Shown: positions 29,720 through 37,081, counted from the first letter of the stretch. The stretch is 64,000 nucleotides of DNA from Comamonadaceae bacterium (GCA_027488735.1 JAIYBB010000001.1:310001-374000); one strand, 5' to 3'. Numbers and translations are program-made. The notes: generated by a model not told the origin, from the letters alone.

Positions 29720-29748
29720 AATGTACCGGCGCCGCATCTGAGTGTCAA
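29720..29748 (-). promoter_or_regulatory. Sigma-70 promoter of the tetR-efflux operon
   Basis: On the minus strand a perfect -35 TTGACA (29743-29748), a 17-bp spacer and TACATT (29720-29725) lie about 24 bp before the tetR ATG. An imperfect inverted repeat around TTACTGAC/GTTGGTTA just downstream of the -10 is a candidate TetR operator. Confidence 0.7.
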
Positions 29749-29919
29749 TCCACGCGGCATATGCCAAGGGGCGCTCATTGCAAAGTTGTGCAAAGTACAA
29801 GTGCATTGCAGAGCGATACCACGAAAAACTGTAGCCTCCGTAAGATGCGAATGCGTCGCCCGACTACTGAGTTGTAAAGCCGGGATCGCCCGGTCCCCAT
29901 TTTTTCCAGGAGTACCTCT

Positions 29920-30462
29920 ATGAGCACAGCACATCAAACCATCACCTTGGGCGGCGGCTGCTTCTGGTGCACTGAATCGGTGTTTGTGGAGGTGCAAGGT
30001 GTGGTTGATGTGGAATCCGGCTACAGCAATGGCCATCTGCCGCAGCCCAGCTACGAAGCTGTATGCACCGGCACTACAGGCCACAACGAGGTGGTGAAAC
30101 TCGTTTACGACCCGGAGGTAGTGAGCACCCGTGAGTTGCTGGAGATCTTTTTTGTGATCCACGACCCGACCACCCTGAACCGCCAGGGCAATGACACAGG
30201 CACGCAGTACCGAAGCGGCATCTACTTTTCCACACCCGATCAGGAAGCCGAGGCCCGCGCCATCATCACAGAGCTGACCGCCAGCGGCCATTACGGTCGC
30301 CCCATCGTGACCGAGGTACAGGCGCTACAAAACTACTGGCCCGCAGAGGCCTATCACCAGGATTTTTTTGCCCGCAACCCGACTCAGGGGTACTGCATGG
30401 CGGTGGCAGCGCCCAAGGTGGCGAAATTCCGGAAAACCTTCGCGCGCCTGCAGAAGGTCTGA
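29920..30462 (+). CDS. msrA: Peptide methionine sulfoxide reductase A
   Basis: 180 aa. The catalytic motif GGGCFWCTE is at the N-terminus, and SGYSNGHLPQPSYEAVCTGTTGHNEVV plus FFVIHDPTTLNRQGNDTGTQYRSGIYF are MsrA signatures. It reduces methionine-S-sulfoxide in proteins with thioredoxin. CAGGAG stands 9 nt before the ATG. It is monocistronic: the upstream gene is divergent and the downstream one convergent. The 223-bp upstream region holds the tetR promoter and a GCAAAGT direct repeat of unknown meaning. Confidence 0.96.
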   Translation: MSTAHQTITLGGGCFWCTESVFVEVQGVVDVESGYSNGHLPQPSYEAVCTGTTGHNEVVKLVYDPEVVSTRELLEIFFVIHDPTTLNRQGNDTGTQYRSGIYFSTPDQEAEARAIITELTASGHYGRPIVTEVQALQNYWPAEAYHQDFFARNPTQGYCMAVAAPKVAKFRKTFARLQKV

Positions 30463-30480
30463 GGGCTGCAAGGCGGGGTT

Positions 30481-30681
30481 CTAACGGCTATTTCGGATGG
30501 GGGAGTCGTTAACGATACCCCAGTCCATTTTGGGCTTGAGCGGGGGTGGTGCCATGGGCTTGGCCGCGCTGTAGGTGTCCACGTACCAAAGCGCCAGCCA
30601 TACCAAGCCTGCCAGAGTGACAGCGCCTGCGGCCAGTTTCAGGACGATGAGCCAGACGTTCGGTTCTTTATCGCTTGCCAT
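30481..30681 (-). CDS. Small single-pass membrane protein, function unknown
   Basis: 66 aa from ATG 30681. One hydrophobic helix spans about residues 9-33 (VWLIVLKLAAGAVTLAGLVWLALWY); the C-terminal half is Pro/Lys-rich (KPMAPPPLKPKMDWGIVND). The longer open frame running to 31314 overlaps znuA out of frame and is not a gene. The ribosome site is weak. It could be a short membrane-complex accessory protein; I do not recognise the family. It lies 119 bp downstream of the znu genes on the same strand, with a dispersed repeat between. Confidence 0.55.
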   Translation of the reverse strand: MASDKEPNVWLIVLKLAAGAVTLAGLVWLALWYVDTYSAAKPMAPPPLKPKMDWGIVNDSPIRNSR

Positions 30682-30762
30682 AGTCACGAAGTGTGGAAAG
30701 TGTGCGGATTCAAACAATACTGTGAAATACGGGCCAAAAGCGGCGGTGGCGCCCGCAGAATC

Positions 30763-30790
30763 TGCGCGGGTAGCTCCTGAATGTATAGCA
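30763..30790 (+). repeat. Dispersed palindromic repeat, copy 5
   Basis: TGCGCGGGTAGCTCC, TGAATGT, ATAGCA. It shares the CTCCTGAA variant core with copy 2. Intergenic, just downstream of znuA (minus), where the hairpin could protect or end the znu message. Confidence 0.65.
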
Positions 30791-30800
30791 AAAACCTGCT

Positions 30801-31760
30801 TCAGTTCAACTTCATTCCAGCCACCAGTTGGGTGACGTTGTGCCGCATCATCTGCAGGTAGGTGGTGCCGGGCTGGTCGGCGTTGGACAGCGCGTCGGCA
30901 TACAGGCTGGCACCCAGGGTGGCACCGGCGTCTTTGCTGAGTTGGGCGATCAGCTTGGGGTTGCTCATGTTTTCCACAAACACCGCGCGGATTTTTTCGC
31001 GCTGGATTTGTTTGATCAGCTGGGCTACTTGTTTGGCGCTGGGCGCGGCTTCGGTGTTCACGCCCTGGGGCGCCAAAAATTTGACGCCGTACTGCGCCGC
31101 AAAGTAGCCGAAGGCGTCGTGCGAGGTGATGACCTTGCGCTTGTCGGCCGGGATGGTGGCGATCTGCGCTTTGGTCCAAGCGTCCAGCGCTTGCAGCTCT
31201 TTTACGTAGGCCTCCGCGTTGGCTTGGTAAGTGACTGCGCCCGCGGCATCCACTTTGGCCAAACCGGCTGCAATGTTGCGCACGTACAGCGCCACGTTGT
31301 TCGGGTTTTGCCAAGCGTGAGGGTCGGCTTCTTCGTGGGCGTGGCCGGCATGGGCGCCGTGGCCTTGTTCCCCTTCCATGTGGCGCGGCTTGACGCCTTT
31401 GGTGGCCACAAGGGTTTCGCCTTTGTAGCCGGACGCTTTGATGAGCTTGCCCGCCCAGGGTTCAAAGCCTAAACCGTTGATGACGACCAGCTTGGAAGTC
31501 AGCAAGGTTTTTGCGTCAGCGGGTTTGGCTTCAAACACATGGGCGTCTTCATTGGCACCCACCAGGGTGGTGACCACCACGCGTTCGCCACCGACCACGC
31601 GCACCAAGTCGCCCAGGATGCTGAAGCTGGCTGTCACGGGCAGCTTGTCGGCCGCAAATGCCTGGCTACCCAGCAAGGCCAAGGCAGTGGCACTGGCCAA
31701 TATAAAGCGGCGGGGCAGGGCGGAGAGCGAAAAGGTGTCGATGGAGTTCATGGTCGTCAT
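30801..31760 (-). CDS. znuA: Zinc/manganese ABC transporter substrate-binding protein
   Basis: 319 aa cluster A-I binding protein. Signal peptide about residues 1-36 (ILASATALALLGSQAFA, then ADKLPVTASFSILGDLVRVVGG). Metal ligands lie in the family places: NEDAHVFEAKPAD, a His/Glu-rich flexible loop with HGAHAGHAHEEADPHAW near residues 125-145, SHDAFGYFAAQYGV and the C-terminal SLYADALS. The His loop favours zinc. The start may be ATG 31760 or 31751. It is the last gene of the znuC-znuB-znuA set, all minus strand. Divergent zur with shared operators upstream supports zinc repression. Confidence 0.92.
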   Translation of the reverse strand: MTTMNSIDTFSLSALPRRFILASATALALLGSQAFAADKLPVTASFSILGDLVRVVGGERVVVTTLVGANEDAHVFEAKPADAKTLLTSKLVVINGLGFEPWAGKLIKASGYKGETLVATKGVKPRHMEGEQGHGAHAGHAHEEADPHAWQNPNNVALYVRNIAAGLAKVDAAGAVTYQANAEAYVKELQALDAWTKAQIATIPADKRKVITSHDAFGYFAAQYGVKFLAPQGVNTEAAPSAKQVAQLIKQIQREKIRAVFVENMSNPKLIAQLSKDAGATLGASLYADALSNADQPGTTYLQMMRHNVTQLVAGMKLN

Positions 31761-31798
31761 GGGCTTGGAGTAGGTAAAGGAATTCGCTAGTGGTCCGC

Positions 31799-32689
31799 TC
31801 ATGCCACGCGGTGGGTCCGCATCCAGCGGCGCGGCAGCCAGCCGCCGGGCGCGAGCAACAGGGAGGCGACATAGAGCGCCCCCGCGCAGCCGATGATGGT
31901 GGGGCCCGAGGGCGTATCGAAGTGATAGGACAGCAGCAGCCCGGCCACGCCGGCCAGCGCCGCTTGTGCACTGGCGTTGAGCAGTTGCGCGGGCAGGGTG
32001 TCGTGCCAGAGGCGGGCACTCACGGCGGGCAGCATCATCAGACCCACGGCCATCAGCGTGCCCAGGGTTTGAAAGCCCGCCACCAGATTGAGCACCACCA
32101 GCATCAAAAAGCCCTGCTGCCACACCCAAGGCGGCACGCCACTGCGGTGTGCACTCAAAAACACCGGGTCAAAGGTTTCCAGCACCAGGCCGCGGTACAT
32201 GAGCGCTAGCGCCAGCACGCTGACGGTGGCCACGCCAGCTACTAAAAGCAAGCCATCGCCGTCCACGCCCAATGCGCTACCGAAGAGGATGTGCAAGAGG
32301 TCGAGCTGCGTGCCGTGGCCCGCAATCAAGGTCACGCCCAGCGCGAGCGCCACGAGGTACATGGCGGCCAGGCTGGCGTCTTCTTTCAGGGTGGTGAAGC
32401 GGCTTACCGCACCGGCCATGCCCGCTACCAGCAGCCCCGCGACCACACCACCCAGCGCCATGGCGGTAAGCGACAGGCCACTCACCATAAAGCCGATGGC
32501 CACCCCGGGCAGTACCGCATGGCTGAGGGCATCGCCCAAGAGGCTCATGCGGCGCAGCGTCAAAAATACGCCCAGGGGCGCAGCGCTCAGGGATAGCGCC
32601 AGCGTGGCCACCAGCGCGCGGCGCATGAAGGCAAATTCGGCGAAAGGGGAAATCAGGGCCTCCCACACCGGGCCCAAAAGCAAGTCCAT
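31799..32689 (-). CDS. znuB: Zinc ABC transporter permease
   Basis: 296 aa ABC-3 family permease with eight to nine helices. The start is ATG 32689, five bases after an AAGGA; another ATG lies two codons upstream at 32695. Family stretches include FMRRALVATLALSLSAAPLGVFLTLRRMSLLGDALSHAVLPG and GTLMAVGLMMLPAVSARLW. It forms the channel across the inner membrane and couples with the ATPase encoded 8 nt upstream. Operon order is small protein, ATPase, permease, binding protein. Confidence 0.93.
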   Translation of the reverse strand: MDLLLGPVWEALISPFAEFAFMRRALVATLALSLSAAPLGVFLTLRRMSLLGDALSHAVLPGVAIGFMVSGLSLTAMALGGVVAGLLVAGMAGAVSRFTTLKEDASLAAMYLVALALGVTLIAGHGTQLDLLHILFGSALGVDGDGLLLVAGVATVSVLALALMYRGLVLETFDPVFLSAHRSGVPPWVWQQGFLMLVVLNLVAGFQTLGTLMAVGLMMLPAVSARLWHDTLPAQLLNASAQAALAGVAGLLLSYHFDTPSGPTIIGCAGALYVASLLLAPGGWLPRRWMRTHRVA

Positions 32690-32697
32690 GGGCATCC

Positions 32698-33543
32698 TTA
32701 AACGGCGGTCGGGGTGGTGGCCAGTCGCCGGGCCAGCAGGGTGTCGAAGTCCAGGCCGTTGACTTCGCCTTCGATGTCGCAGATGGCAGCCGTCTCGTCC
32801 CAAGCTTCCGCCATCGCGCGGGCGCGTTGCAAGTTGGCTTCAGTCACTACCCCGGCCGTGGCACCCCATGCGATGCACTCTCTGGCCAGCAATAGGGTCT
32901 GGGGAAAGTGCTCCCTCACTTGGGCGTCGTCGTGCAGCACCGCTATGACGGTGCGGCCTTGGCGGTGCCACTGCTGCACCAGGGTGAGCAGGCCGGCGGT
33001 GGTTTTGCTGTCGACGGCGTTGAAAGGTTCGTCCAGCAGAATCAGGTCGGCGTCCTGCACCAGCAGGCGGGCAAACAGGGCGCGCTGTAACTGGCCGCTG
33101 GAGAGCGTGCCTACCGGGCGGCGCTCAAAGCCTTGCAGGCCCACCGCCTCCATCGCAGCATCCACCCGCGCCAGCATGGCCGGCGTGGCGGTGCCAAATG
33201 CTCCGGTTTGTGCCCAGAGGCCAAAGAGCACGCAGTCGCGCACATCCAGCGGGAAGCTGCGGTCCAGCTCGCTGTGCTGCGGGAGGTAGGCCAGACGCAG
33301 ACCGGGCGCGTGGGCAACGTGCCCTTGTGGATCGGGTTGCACCAGCCCGGCCAGGCTTTTGAGCAGGGTGCTTTTGCCCGCACCATTGGGCCCTATCACG
33401 GCAGTCAATGAACCCCTCGCAAAGTGACCACTTACATGGTGCAGCGCCGGATGGCGGCGGTAGCTCACAGTGAGGTTGTGCAGCGTAATAGCCGGCACCG
33501 CCTCCGAGGCGCTGGGGCTAGCCGCTTGCGCCATGCTGCTCAT
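32698..33543 (-). CDS. znuC: Zinc ABC transporter ATP-binding protein
   Basis: 281 aa. Walker A is VIGPNGAGKSTLLKSLAG, the signature TLSSGQLQRALFARLL (LSSGQ in place of LSGGQ, as in many metal-type ABC-3 ATPases) and Walker B DLILLDEPFNAVD. ATG 33543 is chosen because its ATGA overlaps the stop of a 49-aa upstream ORF, a coupling typical of real starts; ATG 33534 is the alternative. It powers zinc import with ZnuB and ZnuA. Transcription is expected to be zinc-repressed through the palindromes at 33704-33774. Confidence 0.93.
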   Translation of the reverse strand: MSSMAQAASPSASEAVPAITLHNLTVSYRRHPALHHVSGHFARGSLTAVIGPNGAGKSTLLKSLAGLVQPDPQGHVAHAPGLRLAYLPQHSELDRSFPLDVRDCVLFGLWAQTGAFGTATPAMLARVDAAMEAVGLQGFERRPVGTLSSGQLQRALFARLLVQDADLILLDEPFNAVDSKTTAGLLTLVQQWHRQGRTVIAVLHDDAQVREHFPQTLLLARECIAWGATAGVVTEANLQRARAMAEAWDETAAICDIEGEVNGLDFDTLLARRLATTPTAV

Positions 33544-33689
33544 AGCGGCGCAGCTTCCAGGCTCGCCCACCACACGCCCAGCCACAGCAGTGCCAATGCA
33601 GGCAGTGTGGTGGCGACACGGCGCCAAGCGGGCAGGGCCATGAAGCCGGGGCGTGTATCTATTTGGCGGGGGGAACGGCGAAAGTTCAT
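33540..33689 (-). CDS. Unannotated 49-aa membrane protein leading the znu operon
   Basis: ATG at 33689 and TGA at 33540-33542, the latter overlapping the znuC ATG. The peptide starts MNFRRSPRQIDTRPGF, is basic for about 25 residues, then has one hydrophobic helix (TTLPALALLWLGVWWASL) and ends EAAPL. A GAGATGAG stretch 5-12 nt upstream could bind the ribosome. It directly follows the operator region, so it would be the first gene of the zinc-regulated transcript. It may be a small membrane subunit of the transporter or a leader peptide that couples znuC translation. It belongs to no family I know. Confidence 0.5.
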   Translation of the reverse strand: MNFRRSPRQIDTRPGFMALPAWRRVATTLPALALLWLGVWWASLEAAPL

Positions 33690-33703
33690 AAACTCATCTC
33701 ATA

Positions 33704-33774
33704 ATGCAACTTGATTGCGATATAGTCTAACGCAACTTGGTTGCATTTAATAATTTAATGCAACTGAATTGCAT
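33704..33774. promoter_or_regulatory. Three tandem Zur-type operators between znu and zur
   Basis: Three copies of a 17-bp inverted repeat with arms ATGCAA/TTGCAT and a 5-bp centre starting CT: ATGCAACTTGATTGCGA (33704-33720), ACGCAACTTGGTTGCAT (33730-33746) and ATGCAACTGAATTGCAT (33758-33774). Start-to-start spacing is 26 and 28 bp, close to integral helical turns. They fill the 100-bp gap between divergent znu and zur, as expected for an autoregulated Fur-family repressor. That Zur is the binder is inferred from position and symmetry. Confidence 0.75.
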
Positions 33775-33789
33775 TTTTAGGATGCTTAG

Positions 33790-34317
33790 ATGGCTTCTGT
33801 GAACCCACCGGCCTCGCCTGTACTCAAGGGCGATGACCCGATTGACGCGCTCTTGTCCGCCCACGGCCTGCGCCGCACGGCCGCCGCGCGCCGCGTCCTG
33901 GGCTGGCTGCTGGCCCACCCTGACACCAGCTACACCCATGCGCAGTTGCAGGAGTCTCTGGCCGGTGACCACGCCGAGCCGTTGGACCGCGTCACCCTCT
34001 ACCGCCTGATCGACCGCCTGACCCAAGTGGGTCTGCTGCTGTGCCGGGTGGACAGCCAGCGTGTGCGCCGCTACCAGGCCATGCCGGCCAGCGTGCACGC
34101 CACGCCGCACTTTGAGTGCCAGACCTGCCACCGCGACAGCCCCTTGGCAGGTGCCCTGCATGCGGTGGACTTGGAGAAGGCGGCGCAAACCGCCATCGAA
34201 TCCTTGCGGGCACTGGGCTACACCGACATGCACCTCGACTTTGCCGTGCGCGGCGTGTGTGCCGACTGTGCGACCGGTGCTGCATCTGCCAACACCAACG
34301 CGAGCCCCACCGCATGA
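33790..34317 (+). CDS. zur: Fur-family zinc uptake regulator
   Basis: 175 aa. The winged-helix domain includes LLSAHGLRRTAAARRVLGWLLAHPDTSYTHAQLQESL and LDRVTLYRLIDRLTQVGLL. The dimer/metal domain has FECQTCHRDSPL (first CxxC), LRALGYTDMHLDFAVRGVCADC (second CxxC) and HATPHFEC, giving structural and sensory zinc sites typical of Zur, not Fur. It represses zinc import when zinc is plentiful. It diverges from znu across the triple palindrome and overlaps the next ABC ATPase gene by 4 nt, so a second transporter is co-expressed with the regulator. Confidence 0.9.
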   Translation: MASVNPPASPVLKGDDPIDALLSAHGLRRTAAARRVLGWLLAHPDTSYTHAQLQESLAGDHAEPLDRVTLYRLIDRLTQVGLLLCRVDSQRVRRYQAMPASVHATPHFECQTCHRDSPLAGALHAVDLEKAAQTAIESLRALGYTDMHLDFAVRGVCADCATGAASANTNASPTA

Positions 34318-34991
34318 TCCATTCCCAAGGCTTGGCCTACTGCTACCCCGGTGGCAGCGAGTTGCGTTTTCCGGATGTGCAGGTGCCCCAGGGTGCGGTG
34401 CTGCTGCTCAGTGGCCCTTCGGGCAGTGGCAAATCCACCTGGCTGGCCTTGGTGGCGGCCTTGGTGGCACCGTCTGCCGGCGTACTGCAGGTGGCAGGCC
34501 AGGACGTGACCGGTTTGCGTGGTGCGGCCGCGGACGCCTGGCGGGCTGGCGCCATCGGCTTTTTGCCGCAAAAGTTGCATTTGAGCGAGGCGCTGACCGT
34601 GCAACAGAACCTGGCCATGGCGCAATGGGCCGCCGGGCAGGCTGAAGATGCTGCCCACATCCACACTGCGTTGGCTGCATTGGGAGTCGCTGAGCTTGCC
34701 AAGCGCTTGCCCGGCCAGCTCTCCGGCGGGCAGGCACAGCGGGTGGCGCTGGCGCGCGCGGTGCTGCTCAAGCCCCAAGTGCTGCTGGCCGACGAGCCCA
34801 CCGCGAGTCTTGATGACGAAGCCGCCGCGCAAGCCGTGGGCCTATTGCTTGCCACTGCTGCGCTGCACAGCGCCACGTTGGTAATAGCCACCCACGACGC
34901 GCGGGTCACTGCGCTGGTGCCACTCACGGCGGATGGTCAAGTAGGCTTCCAGCGCTTGTCCCTTGTGCGCGAGCAGCTATCAAAAGCGTAG
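34314..34991 (+). CDS. MacB/LolD-type ABC transporter ATP-binding protein in the zur operon
   Basis: 225 aa. The ATG overlaps the zur TGA (ATGA). Walker [18 protein letters not shown], signature LPGQLSGGQAQRVALARAVLL and Walker B VLLADEPTASLDDEA are intact. It is the LolD/FtsE/MacB class that works with FtsX-type permeases, not the ABC-3 metal importer class. The last residues and the TAG stop come from a copy of the dispersed repeat. With the downstream permease, mini-protein and DUF3299 protein it resembles Zrg-type zinc systems described in Vibrio; substrate here is an inference. Confidence 0.9.
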   Translation: MIHSQGLAYCYPGGSELRFPDVQVPQGAVLLLSGPSGSGKSTWLALVAALVAPSAGVLQVAGQDVTGLRGAAADAWRAGAIGFLPQKLHLSEALTVQQNLAMAQWAAGQAEDAAHIHTALAALGVAELAKRLPGQLSGGQAQRVALARAVLLKPQVLLADEPTASLDDEAAAQAVGLLLATAALHSATLVIATHDARVTALVPLTADGQVGFQRLSLVREQLSKA

Positions 34992-34999
34992 CGCAATGA
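34966..34999 (+). repeat. Dispersed palindromic repeat, copy 6 (spans a gene junction)
   Basis: TGCGCGAGCAGCTAT, CAAAAGC, GTAGCGCAATGA. The copy contains the stop codon of the ABC ATPase gene (TAG, 34989-34991) and the ATG of the permease gene (34996-34998). Confidence 0.65.
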
Positions 35000-36198
35000 A
35001 AACATTGTTTTTTGCCTGGCGCTATCTGTGGTCTCGTCCTATGGGGGCTGCGCTCAACCTCTTGCTGCTGAGTCTGGGGCTGGCGTCCATCACCTTTTTG
35101 CTGCTGGTGGGGGCGCAACTCAGCAAGGCCTTTGATCGTGACTTGGTCGGCATCGACGTGGTGGTGGGTGCCAAGGGCAGCCCCATGCAGCTCATCCTCT
35201 CGGGGGTGCTGCACATCGACGTGCCGCCGGGCAACGTGCCGCTTCAGGCGGTGAATGAGCTGGCGAAGAACCCGCTGGTGGCGCAGATCATTCCCATCAG
35301 CCTGGGCGACAACTTCGGTGGCTATCGCATCGTAGGCACGTCGACTGCTTATGTGGACCACTACCAGGCGCAACTCGCGCAGGGCACGCTTTGGACGCAG
35401 CCCATGCAAGCCGTGCTGGGGTCCACCGTGGCACAGCGCATGGGCTTGCAACTGGGCCAGACCTTTGTGGGTTCGCACGGCTTGGGTGCGGGTGGCCATA
35501 CCCACGGTGAGACTGCTTACACCGTGGTCGGAATTTTGGAACCCAGCGGCAGCGTGCTGGACCGGCTGATCCTGACCGACACAGCGTCTGTGTGGAAGGT
35601 GCACGAGGACTACACAGCGGTAGACGATGACGACCGCAAGGTGATGGAAGAAGAGCGCGAAATCACCATGGTGCTGGTGAAATACAAGACGCCCATGGCG
35701 GCCCTGAGCTTCCCGCGATATGTGAACACAAACACCGAGATGCAAGCGGCCGCCCCGGCGTTGGAGATCACCCGCCTTCTCAATATGCTGGGTCTGGGCA
35801 CCGATGTGCTCCGTGCCTTTGCCGGAGTGCTTTTGCTCACCGCGGGCTTAAGCGTGTTTATCGCCCTGTGGAGCGCGGTGCGTGAGCGCCGCACCGACCT
35901 CGCACTACTGCGCATGCTGGGTGCCTCGCCCGCCAAAGTGGCCACGCTGCTTCTGTGTGAAGCCCTGTGGCTGGGCCTGCTTGCTGCAGTGCTGGGTGTG
36001 CTGCTGGGGCAGGGATTTGCGGCGGCATTGGCGCTGTTCCTGAGTCTGGACAACTCGCTCTTGATCAGCGGCATGGTATGGCCCGCCGGACTGTGGGTGG
36101 TGCCCGCGCTGGCACTGCTTGTGTCCCTCGCGTCTGCTTTGTTGCCCACCGTGGCGGCCTACCGGGTGAGCGTGTTGAGCTTGCTGCAAAGCCGCTGA
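34996..36198 (+). CDS. FtsX/MacB-type ABC transporter permease
   Basis: 400 aa. One N-terminal helix (about residues 20-40, MGAALNLLLLSLGLASITFLLLVGAQL) is followed by a large periplasmic domain of roughly 220 residues, then three helices from about 270 (VLRAFAGVLLLTAGLSVFIALWSAVRERRTDLALLRMLGASPAKVA) ending LLPTVAAYRVSVLSLLQSR. That is the FtsX/MacB topology. The periplasmic domain has a His-containing stretch (SHGLGAGGHTHGETAY) that could bind metal. Start ATG 34996 comes from the repeat copy. With the preceding ATPase it would form a mechanotransmission complex acting on periplasmic partners such as the DUF3299 protein. Confidence 0.9.
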   Translation: MKTLFFAWRYLWSRPMGAALNLLLLSLGLASITFLLLVGAQLSKAFDRDLVGIDVVVGAKGSPMQLILSGVLHIDVPPGNVPLQAVNELAKNPLVAQIIPISLGDNFGGYRIVGTSTAYVDHYQAQLAQGTLWTQPMQAVLGSTVAQRMGLQLGQTFVGSHGLGAGGHTHGETAYTVVGILEPSGSVLDRLILTDTASVWKVHEDYTAVDDDDRKVMEEEREITMVLVKYKTPMAALSFPRYVNTNTEMQAAAPALEITRLLNMLGLGTDVLRAFAGVLLLTAGLSVFIALWSAVRERRTDLALLRMLGASPAKVATLLLCEALWLGLLAAVLGVLLGQGFAAALALFLSLDNSLLISGMVWPAGLWVVPALALLVSLASALLPTVAAYRVSVLSLLQSR

Positions 36199-36229
36199 AC
36201 TGTTTTCTACTACCTTCAAAGGAAATATT

Positions 36230-36472
36230 GTGAAAAAAAGTCTTCTAGCCCTCGTCCTGCTTGCGCAAGCAGCTATGTTTTCTGTAGCGGCTGAGACCGA
36301 CAAAGAAACCAAGGAAGACGTCGTTAAGCACCGGGCCATTGCCGCCGCTCACGAAGCGGCTGCCAAGTGCCGCGAGGCCGGCAAAGGCGAAGCGGTGTGC
36401 AACAAGGAGCTGCAGGTCGCCTGTAAAGGTATTGCCATCGGCAAGTTCTGCGGCATGAAACACGAGCATTGA
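36230..36472 (+). CDS. Secreted Cys/His-rich mini-protein in the zur cluster
   Basis: 80 aa, GTG start at 36230 behind AAAGGAAA. Signal peptide 1-20 (MKKSLLALVLLAQAAMFSVA), so the mature form has about 60 residues. It holds four cysteines spaced C47-x9-C57-x7-C65-x8-C74, plus His34, His41 and a His78-x-His80 tail. This pattern suits two disulfides or periplasmic metal binding. It lies between the ABC permease and the DUF3299 gene in the Zur-linked unit; a zinc-carrier or sensor role is a guess. Part of its signal-peptide code comes from a dispersed repeat. No family recognised. Confidence 0.75.
   Translation: MKKSLLALVLLAQAAMFSVAAETDKETKEDVVKHRAIAAAHEAAAKCREAGKGEAVCNKELQVACKGIAIGKFCGMKHEH
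36262..36290 (+). repeat. Dispersed palindromic repeat, copy 7 (in a signal peptide)
   Basis: TGCGCAAGCAGCTAT, GTTTTCT, GTAGCGG. It encodes residues AQAAMFSVA, the hydrophobic core and cleavage region of the mini-protein's signal peptide. Confidence 0.6.
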
Positions 36473-36547
36473 GCGGAGGCTTCAACCCCGTGCTTTTTGC
36501 GGTTCACATGGCCGCACTAAACTGTTGCTCTTGTCCGGAGGTTTTGT

Positions 36548-37081
36548 ATGCGCGCTGAAATCTGCTCCGCCCGTCGTGGTGTCTTGTCCTTGGCTTGGGT
36601 GCTGGGCGCTGCTTGGGCCGCTCCTGCCATGGCCCAGCTCAGCTCCCCCATGCCCGGCGTACCTGCCGGAACCGGTGCCGGCGTGCACAGCCCCAACAGC
36701 CCATTCGCCCCCTTGAAAGACCGCGCTGACGTGTTGCCCTGGTCAGTACTGACGGCTGTCAAAACCAAGACTGAGAAGAACCGGTTGTTGCCGGTGTTTC
36801 CGGCCGATATCCAGGCACTGAACAAGAAGACCCAGCGCATCCAAGGTTTCATGATGCCGCTGGAGCCCGGCGAAAAGCAGAAACACTTTTTGATCAGCTC
36901 GGTGCCCCTGACCTGCTCGTTCTGCCTGCCTGGCGGACCCGAGAGCATGGTCGAGGTCAAGACCAAAACGCCCGTGAGGTACTCCATGGAAGCCGTGGTG
37001 GTGGAGGGGCAGTTCGCGGTGCTCAACGACGATCCCTATGGCCTGTACTACCGCATGACCGATGCTGTGGCTGTGAAGTAG
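36548..37081 (+). CDS. DUF3299 domain periplasmic protein
   Basis: 177 aa with a GGAGG 8 nt before the ATG. Signal peptide 1-30 (ends APAMA, then QLSS). The mature part begins low-complexity Pro/Gly and then shows the DUF3299 pattern: LPWSVLTAVK, FPADIQALNKKTQRIQGFMMPLEPGEKQKHFLISSVPLTCSFCLPGGPESMVEV, where CSFC is a probable metal or disulfide site, then VVVEGQFAV and YGLYYRMTDA. In Vibrio and Shewanella, DUF3299 genes accompany zinc-regulated MacB-like transporters. Here it is the fifth gene from zur, supporting a shared zinc-related function. Molecular role unknown. Confidence 0.88.
   Translation: MRAEICSARRGVLSLAWVLGAAWAAPAMAQLSSPMPGVPAGTGAGVHSPNSPFAPLKDRADVLPWSVLTAVKTKTEKNRLLPVFPADIQALNKKTQRIQGFMMPLEPGEKQKHFLISSVPLTCSFCLPGGPESMVEVKTKTPVRYSMEAVVVEGQFAVLNDDPYGLYYRMTDAVAVK

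Noticed and set aside
30682..31314. Upstream extension of the 66-aa membrane protein
   Set aside because: It overlaps znuA in another frame and is Arg/His-rich without family likeness.
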